Origin: Rhyacichthys aspro
Lineage: Eukaryota; Chordata; Actinopteri; Gobiiformes; Rhyacichthyidae
Direction of reading: 5' to 3'
Assembly (NCBI GenBank): GCA_036850595.1
Contig: CM072161.1
Location: 2,408,801-2,472,800, forward strand
Length of the DNA: 64,000 bases
Position numbers and translations under genes: made by a program. Each line of letters starts with the position of its first letter. Within the stretch, counting starts at the first letter, position 1. This document shows positions 26,101-37,700 of this stretch, piece by piece. The notes beneath the pieces are model-generated. The model made no database searches. It was not told the DNA's origin and was given only the letters and a program-made list of their open reading frames with translations.

Positions 26101-27076
26101 GTCCATTCCTTAGAAGCAGATAGCAATTTGTTTACATTTTCATTGACCCCATTTACAGCAGAACATGGTTTGAGATTGTTCCTTTACTAGGGCTGCGCGG
26201 TATTAGAAAAACGTGCGATATGAATATATTTAGGTGTGTGCATCCAGGGAACCTGCATTAGCATTCCTTCAACAAGGAACAAGGAAATCCGCTTAGGTTT
26301 GAAAGTCGGTCCGACTCCCCACAGAGCTGGTGCGTTGGCACTGGGAACTGTGTCCAGGTGAGGGCTGACTGAGGCAAAGCAGCTGAAAATGTTTGACATA
26401 AACAGTGTACTACAGCGCCATTAAAGCAAGCAAGGCCTGGTGACTATGAAGGAAGACACATAACTAGGTAGTGACAAAAGAGGTGTAAGGGGAAGTGGTA
26501 TTACGGCGCCGTTACTGCTCAAACTGGTGTTTTAAATGTACCTTTGTTTACGTTGACCAAGAGAAGGTACCTATTGAGAAAAAAATAGTCGTTGTATACT
26601 GCAGTACTCTGAAATATAGGATCGTAAAGGCCCTGTGGTTAGTCTTCAGGTCCTTCTATTGTGCCACTGTCCCCTCAACAAACAACACAGGCGACGCGCT
26701 GTTTTGAGCTAAATGCGCTTAATTAAATGGTGCCCGAAATTAAGTCACGTTTTACGAAAAAGGGGTTGGGTTTAATATATAGCAGTGACGTTTCAGTTTC
26801 GTTATATGTTAGCACAAGTGTTTTTAACAGACAGAGACATGTTAATTTTCCCAGTGTAAATAAATGTAAGGGCAGTGGTGTCTCGTACAAGCGACGCAAG
26901 ATAACATCGCCAGCTAGCCACACTGATATCCCACATACATTAACACGCCCAAAATCACTCATCCTCACTGGGAAATGTCGCCCGAATGGGCGCCAACACT
27001 CACCTAAAACAACACAGAGCGTGAATCCAGTCAACAAGACTCGCTGGCAGATGGCTTTCGACCGTTTAGGGTCCAT
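17023..27076 (-). CDS. mpzl1: Myelin protein zero-like 1 (PZR), complete gene, six coding exons
   Basis: Joined coding exons are 27076-27004, 24377-24196, 23387-23177, 20973-20844, 18922-18817 and 17118-17023; all phases close to give 265 aa. The order is signal peptide (about 1-33), V-type Ig domain with Cys52, Trp68 and Cys133 (YFC), a transmembrane helix at about 163-188, and a cytoplasmic tail ending in two ITIMs, VIYAQL (Tyr239) and VVYADI (Tyr259). In the family, MPZL1 is a cell-surface glycoprotein whose phosphorylated ITIMs recruit the phosphatase SHP-2. Length is close to the human protein (269 aa) and the CDVKNPPD and YAQLDHSG motifs are diagnostic. An in-frame upstream ATG at 27205 would add 43 residues before the signal peptide; the 27076 start has the better context (ACAATGG) and exposes the signal. 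The next gene, rabep1, lies upstream in the same orientation. Confidence 0.95.
17346..17446. repeat. 27-bp minisatellite in mpzl1 intron 5
   Basis: About four imperfect copies of a 27-bp unit containing AGAGTAACCCAGAAGAGTAA lie in tandem. Because 27 is a multiple of three, the minus strand reads as a periodic peptide (LLGYSAGVT), which is an artefact. Confidence 0.8.
18817..18922 (-). CDS. mpzl1: mpzl1 exon 5: cytoplasmic linker
   Basis: It follows acceptor AAACTAG and encodes a serine-rich segment with SSQAPQPRKKVES, comparable to the APRKSPSD stretch of human MPZL1. It ends CTGCAG|GTAGGA in phase 0. It is too short and too low-complexity to be seen as a long frame. Confidence 0.85.
20195..20388. 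repeat. Inverted repeat in mpzl1 intron 4, PLE-associated repeat family
   Basis: An arm of about 50 bp at 20242-20291 (AAAAGGTTTCAAAGAAGGCA, then AAGGTTTAAAGGTGAAAA) is mirrored at 20341-20388, differing by a 4-base indel and one or two substitutions. The left arm with its flank (from GTCTGTGGAGGTTCTCAGCC) matches the reverse complement of 56845-56945 in the scimp intron, so both belong to one interspersed family. Confidence 0.75.
20844..20973 (-). CDS. mpzl1: mpzl1 exon 4: transmembrane helix
   Basis: It encodes ESFPQKN followed by the hydrophobic run from TAVIVGAVIGALV to VVA, then the basic stop-transfer RVVRNRHDYEG. Donor GAAGG|GTAAGT is in phase 2. Confidence 0.94.
23177..23387 (-). CDS. 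mpzl1: mpzl1 exon 3: second half of the Ig domain
   Basis: It encodes FKDRLHFIGDINKRD and SDNGTYFCDVKNPPD, carrying the second Ig cysteine and the D-x-G-x-Y-x-C signature. Donor CTTAGAG|GTCTGT is in phase 1. Confidence 0.95.
23515..23665 (+). repeat. Teleost interspersed repeat in mpzl1 intron 2
   Basis: It runs from TTGTCTGTCCCAAAGTTGCT through GGAGAACCCGGAGAGAACCC to GAGGACATGCAGACTCATCA. It is the same family as 3395-3580; shorter pieces occur at 24487-24560 and 55600-55660. Confidence 0.7.
24196..24377 (-). CDS. mpzl1: mpzl1 exon 2: first half of the Ig domain
   Basis: After the acceptor TTTTTTTACAG the frame includes the N-glycosylation site NGT, the first Ig cysteine (ILHCSF) and the core tryptophan (VTWSFQ). 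It ends TATACG|GTAAGT in phase 0. Confidence 0.93.
26186..26400. repeat. Fragment of a 'GCTGCGCGGTATTAGAAAAA' teleost repeat plus unassigned sequence in mpzl1 intron 1
   Basis: The phrase GGGCTGCGCGGTATTAGAAA at 26188 recurs in variant form at 12150-12180 (inverted), 39505-39540 and 44430-44460 (GCTGCACAATATTAGAAAAA). Only the first 30-40 bases are clearly repetitive. Confidence 0.45.
27004..27076 (-). CDS. mpzl1: mpzl1 exon 1 (coding part): signal peptide
   Basis: It encodes MDPKRSKAICQRVLLTGFTL plus CVVL and ends TTAG|GTGAGT in phase 1. The hydrophobic core makes this the start of a secreted-pathway protein. Confidence 0.93.
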
Positions 27077-30000
27077 TGTGTTGTTGTAAACAGGAGTAGT
27101 CCTCCTTTTTTCAGCCTCGTCTTTCGCCCAAAATCTTGCTACTTCGCATGTGTGTAGGAGCTGGATAATCTGGTCTGAAGCTCGCCGGCGCCACCTGCAG
27201 GTCAACGGCTAAATTGACGCGTTAGATCTCAGGTTTGTAACCAAATTGAAGCCCCAAAATTTGGGGCGTAACTTTGAAGTGTAGATTGGTAGGGCAATCA
27301 CAGGCTGTGGTTTTATACGCAAAGCCAAAAAGATTATGACTACAGTTCTGTGTTTATGTGTGGGGCACTGAGGTGAGGTAAACCAGGTAAAATATATTTA
27401 TTCCAGGTTATGATGGAATTATCAATCAAGCTGTTGCACAAGTGCTATCAGTGTTATTGACATACAACCAGATACAATAGGCCAATGTGTTATTGGAAAG
27501 AAAATTAAAAAACTACAAAGTTAATAATAGTGGTGGTCCTCTACAGGATTGAAGTAAAAATCTAACCCGTATATATTTAAACTCCAATTAGCATCAGCCT
27601 TAGCTGCTGTGACCTGCCTCTCGAGTCTCTCTCAATGAGTTTGAACTACTGTGACCTCCTCTTTCCCTCTTTGTGCTCTCAATCAAAAGACAATCATATA
27701 TCTATGTAAGCAAATGTTCGAACGACCAAGGAGAAAGAAGATATATGATTTTTTTTTAAGCTGTGATTTTTTTGTTATTTAAGGACCCCTCATGTTTCAT
27801 TTTTAAAATAAGAAATTTAGGCCCACTTTGACCTTTCTTTCTGACCTAAACCACGCTCTTTCATTTGAAAAAAACATCTAATATCCATCTATGACAGTTG
27901 GCTTGTTCACTAAAACACACACATCTAGGTAATTATCTTAATTGTCAACATCTTTCACTCACTCATTTGATGAAACAATCTGTCTGTGGTTTGAAACACA
28001 TTTGACGTACTGTGTGCAGCTGCTCAGCTATTGAGTGTTATAACGATACTACAAGTATTGAACAGTACATTTAAATAAGCTGCTCTTTTGTAGTCAACCC
28101 CCAGTGGAACATGGATCAATCCAACCAGCGATAACACAGAGAGACTAATATTTAACTATGCAACGACAGGACAGGTGATTATTAATTGCTTTAAATGTCA
28201 GACATAACAAGGTGCTTTACAGATCCTTCCTAACAAGAAACTTACTGCTTAAAACACTGGACAATAAGCTACACAAACTTTTTTTTCCAATCGCTCTAAC
28301 TCACACATCAAACTCAAGGCCTGGGGGCCAAATGCGGCCCTTTGCAATGTTTTATGTGCCCCCCATATTTTTGGCACTAGGTTTTATTCATTGAATTTGA
28401 ACATGTTTTTGACAGACTGGAGAGAGCGAGGCAGTGGCAGCGTTAATGACTGGATCAAACCAATTGAGGCGGGGTGTTTTTTCTGTCACACATTTGATAT
28501 TTTAAGCATAGAAAGTCTAGAAAAAATATGTAGTCACAATAATATTGTAAAAACAGGTTTCTACCGTCCCTTCCCATTTGCAGGTTTTTCTGGGTAAAAA
28601 CAGAAAATACTTATATTTCCCAAAGGCATTAATTTAAGGGTGCCATATCTTATAGCCTAACAGGGATATATTTTATATTTTAAAACTTTTCCTATTGCTT
28701 AGAGAAGCAACCAAATAAAGGCACCAGTAATGTACGACACTTTAGTTTGCTAGAACTTGTAGCCTCATAATAATTCAAGACGTTCAACGACAGCTTATAA
28801 TGGAATATACTTTACTTAGCAATGCATGTATTATAGTTGTCAAATGTCTGAAGTTGTGAATTAAACTGGTGATTATTAGGCAAACCAGGTGCTCATTGGA
28901 AACAGTCCTTGACTTGGCAAAAACACCATCTACTTGAGTCCAATCTACTTGGGTGGAACATCAATATGCAAAAGAAAAGCAGCCATTAAAATGTATATAG
29001 AAATGTATGAAGTAATTCTATATAGCCATGATATGAGGTTGTAATAGCCAGGCATTTTTGTATCCAAAACAATGCCTTTTTTCTACCCTTGTATGCACTT
29101 TTCTACTTTTACATGGCAGCAGCAGACAGACATTTTTCACAGAAGTCCCATAAATGTCTTGGTGGCTCTGGCTGTCAGTACAAATGAAGTAAAGCCATTA
29201 TTTGTATACATGTTAAATAGTTTAATGTTTTTAAATGATAATGAACTGAATTAGATTAAATTAAAAATTGTCACAAATACAATCTAAAGACAAACACTCG
29301 AGCAGCAAGGCAACAGACATGAGAATTGCACTGTAGAAGACCCACAGTAAAATGCCTTAGCAGTTCTCAACCACACAACCCAACAAACCCACAATCACAC
29401 AACACAGCATCAGTGCAACTCCGGCTGGTCCTTACACCCACAACAACTATCAGAAATATCAACATATCTACAGTAGAGACAAATCCAAGAGAGAACGCGA
29501 CACATGCAAATAAAAAAACAAAAAAACAGTGACTGCCAATGCCTTCAAACTAATCAGAACTTATGTATATACTCTGTATATACTGTTTCATTCACAATGC
29601 ATCATTATGTGCAGGTTTAAAAAGGGAAGTCTTCATTCACTGTCTATTTTATAGTTAACAGATAAAACTTTATATTTTCTGTGAGAATGCCCAAGCATTG
29701 TTGTTGTTTTGTTGTAATATTGCTCACACCTACAGTAGACCGAAAACTCAAAGTTCACTTATTCTGCTTTTTCTCCCCTCTTTACGAAGTCAGATCCCTT
29801 TAGCTTTGGAAAAAGTCTACAAAGTGTAAAACTGTTTTCTCCTAAGAATGTTCCCTCAGCCTCTGAAATAGTTTGCTGCAAAAAAGAAATGTGCCAAGAG
29901 GCAAGAGGCTGTGCGGTGTGCCAATCACAACAGTAGCTCCCACTGACCAATTGAAGCACAGAAGGCCTGAATGGGAGGAGCCTGAAAGGGACTAAAACAA

Positions 30001-31617
30001 AGCGTTTCAGAGTCTATGAGCAACAACTATAAAACTTGTAAACCTGATTTAATAAAGCCAAAACAATACAATTATGACAGAATAGGATACTATTAAAATT
30101 AGTTCCCCATTCCCTACATAGCTGCAGATTTTTTTGACTAACATTCCCCCCATAGTGCCCCTTCGATGCATTAAAGATTGTTTGGATGTAAACTTAAAGA
30201 TTCTATGGAATTATATTGTTAAATTTGAGAGTCTCTTTTGTCTTCACGTCTTACAGTTATACTATTCAATATTACATAATTTATGACTGGAATGTTTTTC
30301 TCTTACTTTTTCTTTTACTTAAATTAGGTCATCTTAATTTTTTAAATGTTTCATTAATAGTGGTTCAAAAGTGTCTGAGTTCATTTACACTAAATGAAAG
30401 AAGACATGATGTAAAGGCAGGTGGGAATTTAAAAGAGCGTATTGCACATTTTGCTGTGGCCACAATGTGAGACATAAAAACACACACACACACACACAAT
30501 CTATCAATCAATTGAATAAAGGTGTCATCTGGCTTCCTTTGATGGGAATGTTTTTGGTCTTCAACACTGTTCTGAGAGTGAAATGAAGAAGGTTTACATT
30601 GAACATTCCTTCAAGTATTACAGAATCACTTTTGAAACGGCTGTTGTAACCCAAAGGGGTGCATGTATGTAATGAATTTAGCTGACTTCTGTGACTCGGG
30701 ACACTGTGTTCAAGCTCAGCAGACCTTGCTAAACCAGAAATCTCACATGAAAGAGCACCCCCCTCTTCTCACCAACAAAACAAACTAGCATGTTTCTGGA
30801 TCAACTACCCAATTTGTAAGATTAATACACTTGCTGCCGGTGTAGAGTGTGTGCTTTTTGTGTTTTTAATTTAAGAGAAATTTAGAATGACATAAGAAAG
30901 TCAACCCATACAGCAATCAAAAGTAGATTTACTCGAGTTAAGTATTAAAATCTATCATGAACCATTTTTTGTGACACTAAACAGTGTTTCACTGGAATCC
31001 CAAGTCAAACAAATGTGAAACTGAACAGCCACTACTTTACAAGTTCCTTTAGAATTGAGGCTTACTGCATTGATAACTTCCCAGTTAGTCAGTGAGTTAG
31101 TTGTGTGCGTAATGTCTTCCAGTGAATTTCCTTCATCTTATGCTGCACAGGCTAAGAAAAATGTGGAAAATGAATCCAAATATAGCCAGAGGAATAAATG
31201 GGAGCACACATAAAGAGCATGTGATTTAAACAGGAAGCGATTATCAACCGCTTTAAAAGCTGCAGACATTGTGTCTTTACTTGGAAAGAGAGGTGGCAGA
31301 TGAAAAGTGCTTTAGAAAACGAGAAACCTGTTTTTTGTTTTTTTTTTTGGTTGAGCTAACACAGACAGTCATATCTACAGTAGAAACAGTAGCGACAGAC
31401 ACAGCCACACCTCCTCTGTCCACATTTACAGAGTTATGTACAGTTAGTAGTGTTCTTCTTCATTTTCCTCCATGACCTGTTCAATAAAGGCCACGTGTCT
31501 CACGTTTGTCCCTCCAAACTGTTCCACGGTGGTTATGGGGGAGGGGCTTTGGGAGGTCAGTTCATGTTACGGGGCCAGTGATAAAGACAGAAGGGAATGA
31601 GAGTCAAGGCAGGAGTA
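27077..31617. other. Spacer between mpzl1 and rabep1; mpzl1 5' region and rabep1 3' UTR
   Basis: The first 150 bases include the mpzl1 5' UTR, which stays open in frame to an ATG at 27205. Sequence just below 31618 is rabep1 3' UTR. At 28296-28380 there is a hAT-type repeat piece (ATCAAACTCAAGGCCTGGGG). A (CA)n run is at 30480-30497. No additional exon is supported on either strand. Confidence 0.5.
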
Positions 31618-31719
31618 TCATGTTTCAGGAAGTTGGTTGATATCTGTCAAGTTGGTGTCATTAAGGATGACTTTGATTCGATCCAAGGACTCGGCTTGTC
31701 TTATTCTTTCCAACTGCAC
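31618..31719 (-). CDS. rabep1: rabep1 exon 18: C-terminus and stop
   Basis: It encodes VQLERIRQAESLDRIKVILN and DTNLTDINQLPET, then TGA. The C-terminal NQLPET is identical to the human end. Confidence 0.96.
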   Translation of the reverse strand: MQLERIRQAESLDRIKVILNDTNLTDINQLPET

Positions 31720-34700
31720 CTGAGGATGGACAATACATTTGAGTCAACTGGCTTGTTAAGTGATTGATAAACACATATTGTAGGTGTCTTTTATTATATA
31801 TTTATCTTAATGAGTTCTATGAAATTGCATAGCAGGTTCCTTCTTGCTGTGGCACCCCACAGTCAGTGACAATACACTGACTCTTATCTGTCCTTCATCT
31901 GTCAGAAAGAATACAATGTTTGAGGAAGTGATTTTGTTTATTCTTACCTGAAGGGTTTGGGAAAGCTTTACAAAGTCCTTTTGAACCTGCTCACTGACAT
32001 CAAGCTCCGTTTGTAGCCGCTGGGCTTTGTCTTTCTCATCAAGCACCTGGCTTTCTAATGCAGTCTATTGTACAGACAAACACACATGAATATAAACACT
32101 GAATTAAATGAAATACAAGTGCAAGACATAAGTTTTATCACATGGATGATCCTTGCATGGTCAGTGACACAGCATCGCTTTCCTATTGTGGAATGAGTCA
32201 GAGAAGACAACCAGACATTGAACATAGGAGTTTGGGTCATTATATTTTACACAACTCATGTTACAACTAGAGGTTGACTGATAGATTTTTACATTTTTAG
32301 AGATCTGCCATCAGCTGAAAATATTGCCATACAGGCCAATTTTCAGGCACCATTTGACTGTTGAGATCTGTGGGTGCACAGCACAAGCACAGAGCGAGAG
32401 GTAGTTTATGCCGAGCATGCATGTAGCATTCGTTTCTGTTGCTAGTTTGGATGAAACACGTTACAATGTGTCACACTGGTTTGTTCAAATGCTGCCTTTA
32501 AGTGCTACAAAGTCAAACTGGGAAATAGTGGAGAGACCTCAACATATTGGGGCTTTTAAATTGTGCTTTAATGACACTGAGAAATGACTCTAATGACTAT
32601 TAAAAAGACAAAGGCGAAACGCTAAATGCAGAAACTGGATGAATATAAAGGCGTTAGACTTTTTGAAGAAAAATTTGAAGTGCCACAAAGTAAAACTGTA
32701 AAAATTTAGCTGTACTTAATAGTACTTGTGAATGTGTTTCATTGTTTAATAATCTTGCTACTCGACTTAAGTGCACTGAAACCACTTTTACTCTTAAAGT
32801 TGTTGTTTGTTTTTTTTTACAATTTATACTATCTAGTTCTACTTTTTGTGATGAGAAAATGCTGCGTTGCTTATTTGCACTAAAACTTTAATAAATGTTA
32901 TAGTACTGTTAATTAAAAAATTTGTTTACACAAGGCTCTCTTGATTGCTACTGCATCAAAAAGAACAAAACAAGGGAGATTCTTTTGAACATAACTTTAT
33001 GATTCATAATATTTTGAGGCATCACTTTTAAATAAAAAATATGTGTATTCATTTATCAATTAAAATCGGCCCTCTATATCAGCACAAAAACATCGGCTGT
33101 GATTATCAGCCATCGGCTGATCAGGTTCTGAAGATATCGTCATCGGCCTTTAAAAAACTTATATCGGTCGACCTCTAGTGTTGACCGGGGAAGTCATTAA
33201 TTCAAACTGAGGAATTATGGCTGCTTATGTGAAGTCATTAATTTTAAGCCAGCAAAGGGTAAGAACTCCACACGTATATACTCCATGCATTGTACGGTTT
33301 GTAGGCTGCACCACTGTCAACACTGACCTTGACATAGGTAAGCTCTTTAATCTGCTGCTCCAGGCTGCTCTTCAGGCTCTGAAGGCTCTCCAGAGTCTCA
33401 GTCTTCTCTTTTAGAGTGCTCTGCAACTACACACAATACATACAATACAATAAAAGCTGCTCAACCATGTTTATACAATTACAAGTTAAAGACATAAACT
33501 GGGTTGGTTTCCATACAGTGTGGAAGTCAGATTTAAAAATCAATATTTTCCTTTTAATAAATGTTGTGTACCTGTTCCTTTTCAGCTTTGACACGTTCCA
33601 GCTCTGTCTTCAGGCTGGAGAAAGATGCTGTGAGGTAAAAGAAGATCATTAGAGAACCTTACCTCCACAGAACATTCACCAAAGTGTCATGCCATTACTT
33701 TAGAAGACTTGTTTATTGTTGTAGTCACAGACAGGCACTGTTTTCCTTTGTCTACAATGTAGGCAAGCTGGAAGTTGTTTGTGGTAAAGGCCATCCTAAA
33801 TATTAAATTTCAACCCCCTGTGGTTGCTTTGACTGAAACATTTTTCATTTACAAAAATAAACAGGAACACACAAACACACTGGACAGAGATTCGGTATGT
33901 TTGGAGAGCTTGGCTAGTTGGTTTAAGGGTAGTTAATAAGATAATAAGATAATTCTTTCTAAAATGTATATTCCAAACCCTCAAACTCCTCCTGAACTCT
34001 GAATTACAATTGACTATGAGGTTTACAGTTTCTCATGGAATACCTGTGTGATCACACATTCTCAAAGGCTCAAGTGACCTCCAATTCAAGGGTTTATTTT
34101 TAACTGAGTGTTACAGCAGCTCACCACTCCATCTTTTGGCAGAATGGTGTAATAGGCAGTCTTCTGTTGATATGTTTGTAAAATACCTCTGTAATATCTT
34201 CAGCATTTCTTTTGACTATAGTCACATTTGCAAAAACAGATTGTATTTGTATTTTATAATTGGCATTTGCTGTGTTTTTTTTTGTTTTTTTTTAAGGAAA
34301 CAGAAACATTTATCTTTGGTTTTTAAGTGCATTTTTCTCTCTAATATAAGCAATCTTAAAAATCACACTATCAGTTGTACATAGGGCTGGGCGTTAAATC
34401 AAATAACCACAAAAAAGAGCACTGGCCATAAAACACAACTTGTGACAAGTGACAATGCAGTGTCTGACATTGACTCTTAATTAAGTTTTTTTTCACAATT
34501 CTACCTGCTGCCTCAAATTTAACCATTCAACTGCCTATAATGTAAGACTTTTTTGCAGTTTCATATTTTGTAATATTTAAAAGTAAATTCTTGGATAGAT
34601 TCCCTGTAAGTGTTAACAGACACTATCAGACTCTATGTGTTTAGCACTGACACAATCATCAGGCTTGATAAAACAGATGCCGCTCTATGTTCTAAATATG

Positions 34701-37700
34701 ATGACATTTTAATACCCTACACTCAGTTATTCAGGTTATTCATTAGATATTTTAGTATTTCATTCAGAGGCTATAGGTCATGTTGCGAGTACCCGCACAG
34801 TCATACTTGACTAGTAAACAAAACAGACATTATTAACACCTGGACACTGGATTTAATGACAGGTGTTCAACAAGTCAACACACTATATTGGGTGAGGAAA
34901 CAGTGACGATGCATTAACACACACACACACACAGTTCCAAATCTGAGAGGGGAAACACCAGTTTGTAAGCTCACTGAAATGATTAGTCTGACACACACAA
35001 GCTTATTTAAAGTGATTATCGTACCTTGCAAGATGTCTGAATGACAGTGAATAATGGAGAAAAAACAAAAACAGAAAAATGAAAGACTCTGGAAGACATT
35101 CAGAGAGTCCATTTTGCTGTGCAGGTGTATGTGCATGTTGGTTCATGTAGCAGATAAAGGCTCACCTATCTCCTCTTTGTAGCCCTCAATCTCCAGCTGC
35201 AGGGTGTCCTCCAGATTTTCCTTAAGACACTGCTCAGCCTGGATCTGCTCTTTCAGAAACAGAATCTCAGCTTTGAGCTTTTCCTCCATGTGGTCAGCTG
35301 ATGCACGCAAGGCCACCATGTCCTCTCGCAGCCGCACCACCAGGCTCTGGAGCTCCTACATAAGCACCAAAAGAAATTATAGAGAGACCCTCACCTAGCA
35401 AATGATTTCCTACTGCTAAACACTATTATTATTACTACTCTCAACTTTTTGTCAATGGTGTAAAGCAGGGGTGCCCACACTTTATCGGCTTGCGAGCTAC
35501 TTTCAAACTCAGTAAGGTCCGGAGATCTACCTATAGATTTCAATTATGTATATATTTGACATCTTATTTTTAATTTTTTTCATGCCCTTGGCTTATAGCT
35601 TATAGTTTTATATCAACTTGATAAAAAAGAAAGAAAGAAAGAAAAGTAACACTTTTATCTCGCATCACTGCAGCTGATTTATTATGGACTTACACTGGCT
35701 ACTTAAATGTCATTACCACAAAAACTTTGGTGAGTGACACGAGCTCCATGGTAACGCTCAGGGGCAGGCCTTCAGCTTTAGACAAAAGTGAGCTCTTTTG
35801 GCTCAATATCTAACAACAAGTACTTTATGGAGGATGGAAACAGAGTGGACAGATAGGATAAAAACATTATGGCTGTACCGGTCTCCTCCTCTACATCTTT
35901 CTTCGAGTGTGTGCGGGGCTGGCAGCAGCTCCGTCGTCGGCTCGCACTGAGCTGCTGCGCCGCCGCAGCGCTGTGTGCTACACAGCCGCAGAAACTGGAA
36001 ACAAGTGGCCGAAATGCGGCTGGTGTGGTCCTGGTGACTGATATTATTCTGCTGTAACTCATGAGTACCAACTCCTGTGTTGCTACATGTGCGCATTCCG
36101 CTGTGTAATGATGAATCCATCAGACGGTCGGTCGTTCCTTGCATCAAACCAGCGCTAAATGCGAGCAAGACATTACACTGTATTTAGGGAGATAGGGCTC
36201 CGCGGTCGACTCAGTTTGCGTGGGCGATCGACGTAATGGGCACCCCTGGTGTAAAGTAAGGTAATTCTGAAATATACATGGGTTTGTTCATCAACTGACT
36301 GGATCGGCTGTTTTCTACTGATACCTACTGAATGTAATGCAGCCTGAGAGGCTCTGACAAAGTGTGAAAGGAACTGAGTGGGCAAGAGGTGAAGAAAAGA
36401 CAAACATGCTGAACTTTTCAGATAACTCATAAATAGTTGTGGTGCAATTACTCACAGGAAATGACATAGTGCAACAGGAGAGATTTAAGAACTAAAACAG
36501 CTAGCTTCTGACCTCTACACTGTGTGTATTTAAAATGAAAAGATCATAATGATGATGCTAATTAGTGACAGCAATTATTTTGCTCTCTTTTGTGAATCTA
36601 TAATTAAATGGGACCATATACCAAATTCTGTATGAACCATTGCATTCATGCTTTGTGAGAGCTGTTAGTTATTAGTGCATGTTAAGTAATAACTAAGTGA
36701 TTAAGAACCAATATTGTCTTTTAATTTTGTAAGGGTTACATGTGTCGTACTGTCTGTACAATTTGCTTACCACCAACACATCTTTGGCACAATTGACTGA
36801 ATAAGGGTCAGAAAACAATGGCCATTGGGTTTTGAGTTCCAAGATCAAAATTTTGATTTGCAATAAAGGTTGTGACACCTCTAATGCAAAACTATTGATT
36901 TGACTGTAATGCAGAGAGGGAATCTGTCAGGCACATACTGTCACTGAGGAGGGCATCTGGAAGTCCTCTTGTTGTTGTAGCTCAAGGTGTAGCCTGTGTT
37001 TTCCCTGAAGGCTCTCGTTGTCCCTCTGTAGTCGGCTTAGCTCCTCCACCAAATGCTCCCTGGACTGCACCAGCACAGCCTGCAACAAAATACATCAAAC
37101 CAGTCACTGGTGGCACTGGGTGGATCCTTTTTTTACAATGTCACAAGGGAGACTCTACATCTTGCCATATGGAACAGTGACTCACCAGCTACAGCCTACA
37201 TATATATTTCCTTAACGAGATTTTTGCAAAATGTCACAAAATGACACAGCATGCATTTATTTATCTGGGACCTTAATGCAAGATTATTTACATTGCAAAA
37301 GGCAGATGTCACATATGAGAAATGTTAAGTATTTTGCATACCAACAAAGATTGTTGTACCTAAGCTTTGTCACAAGAAACAGAAACCCATACTGTACAAA
37401 GCATAATTGTTTCAGTTACTTTAACTAAAGTCTTTGTGGTCTGAAATCCTGACCACAGTTGGAGTCACTGCGCCTGAACAGAGCAGTGTTGGGTAACAAC
37501 AGTTGAAGGCTTACCATCTGTTCCTGGGTACTCCTTTTGGCTTCACTGAAGGCCTGTTGTAGTGTGCTGAGCAGTGTTTCAGACTCCTGCACTCTCTGCA
37601 TGAGGGCTGCCACCTACAAACACAAACTTATGTAATACTCCCCATGCTCAGTTTTCTTGGAAAAAATAATTATGTATTCTTTCATTATCATCTCTACGGA

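Noticed and set aside
35803..36168. Open frames of 97-121 codons in the rabep1 intron
   Set aside because: They lie wholly inside the hAT-like element and show no transposase motif.
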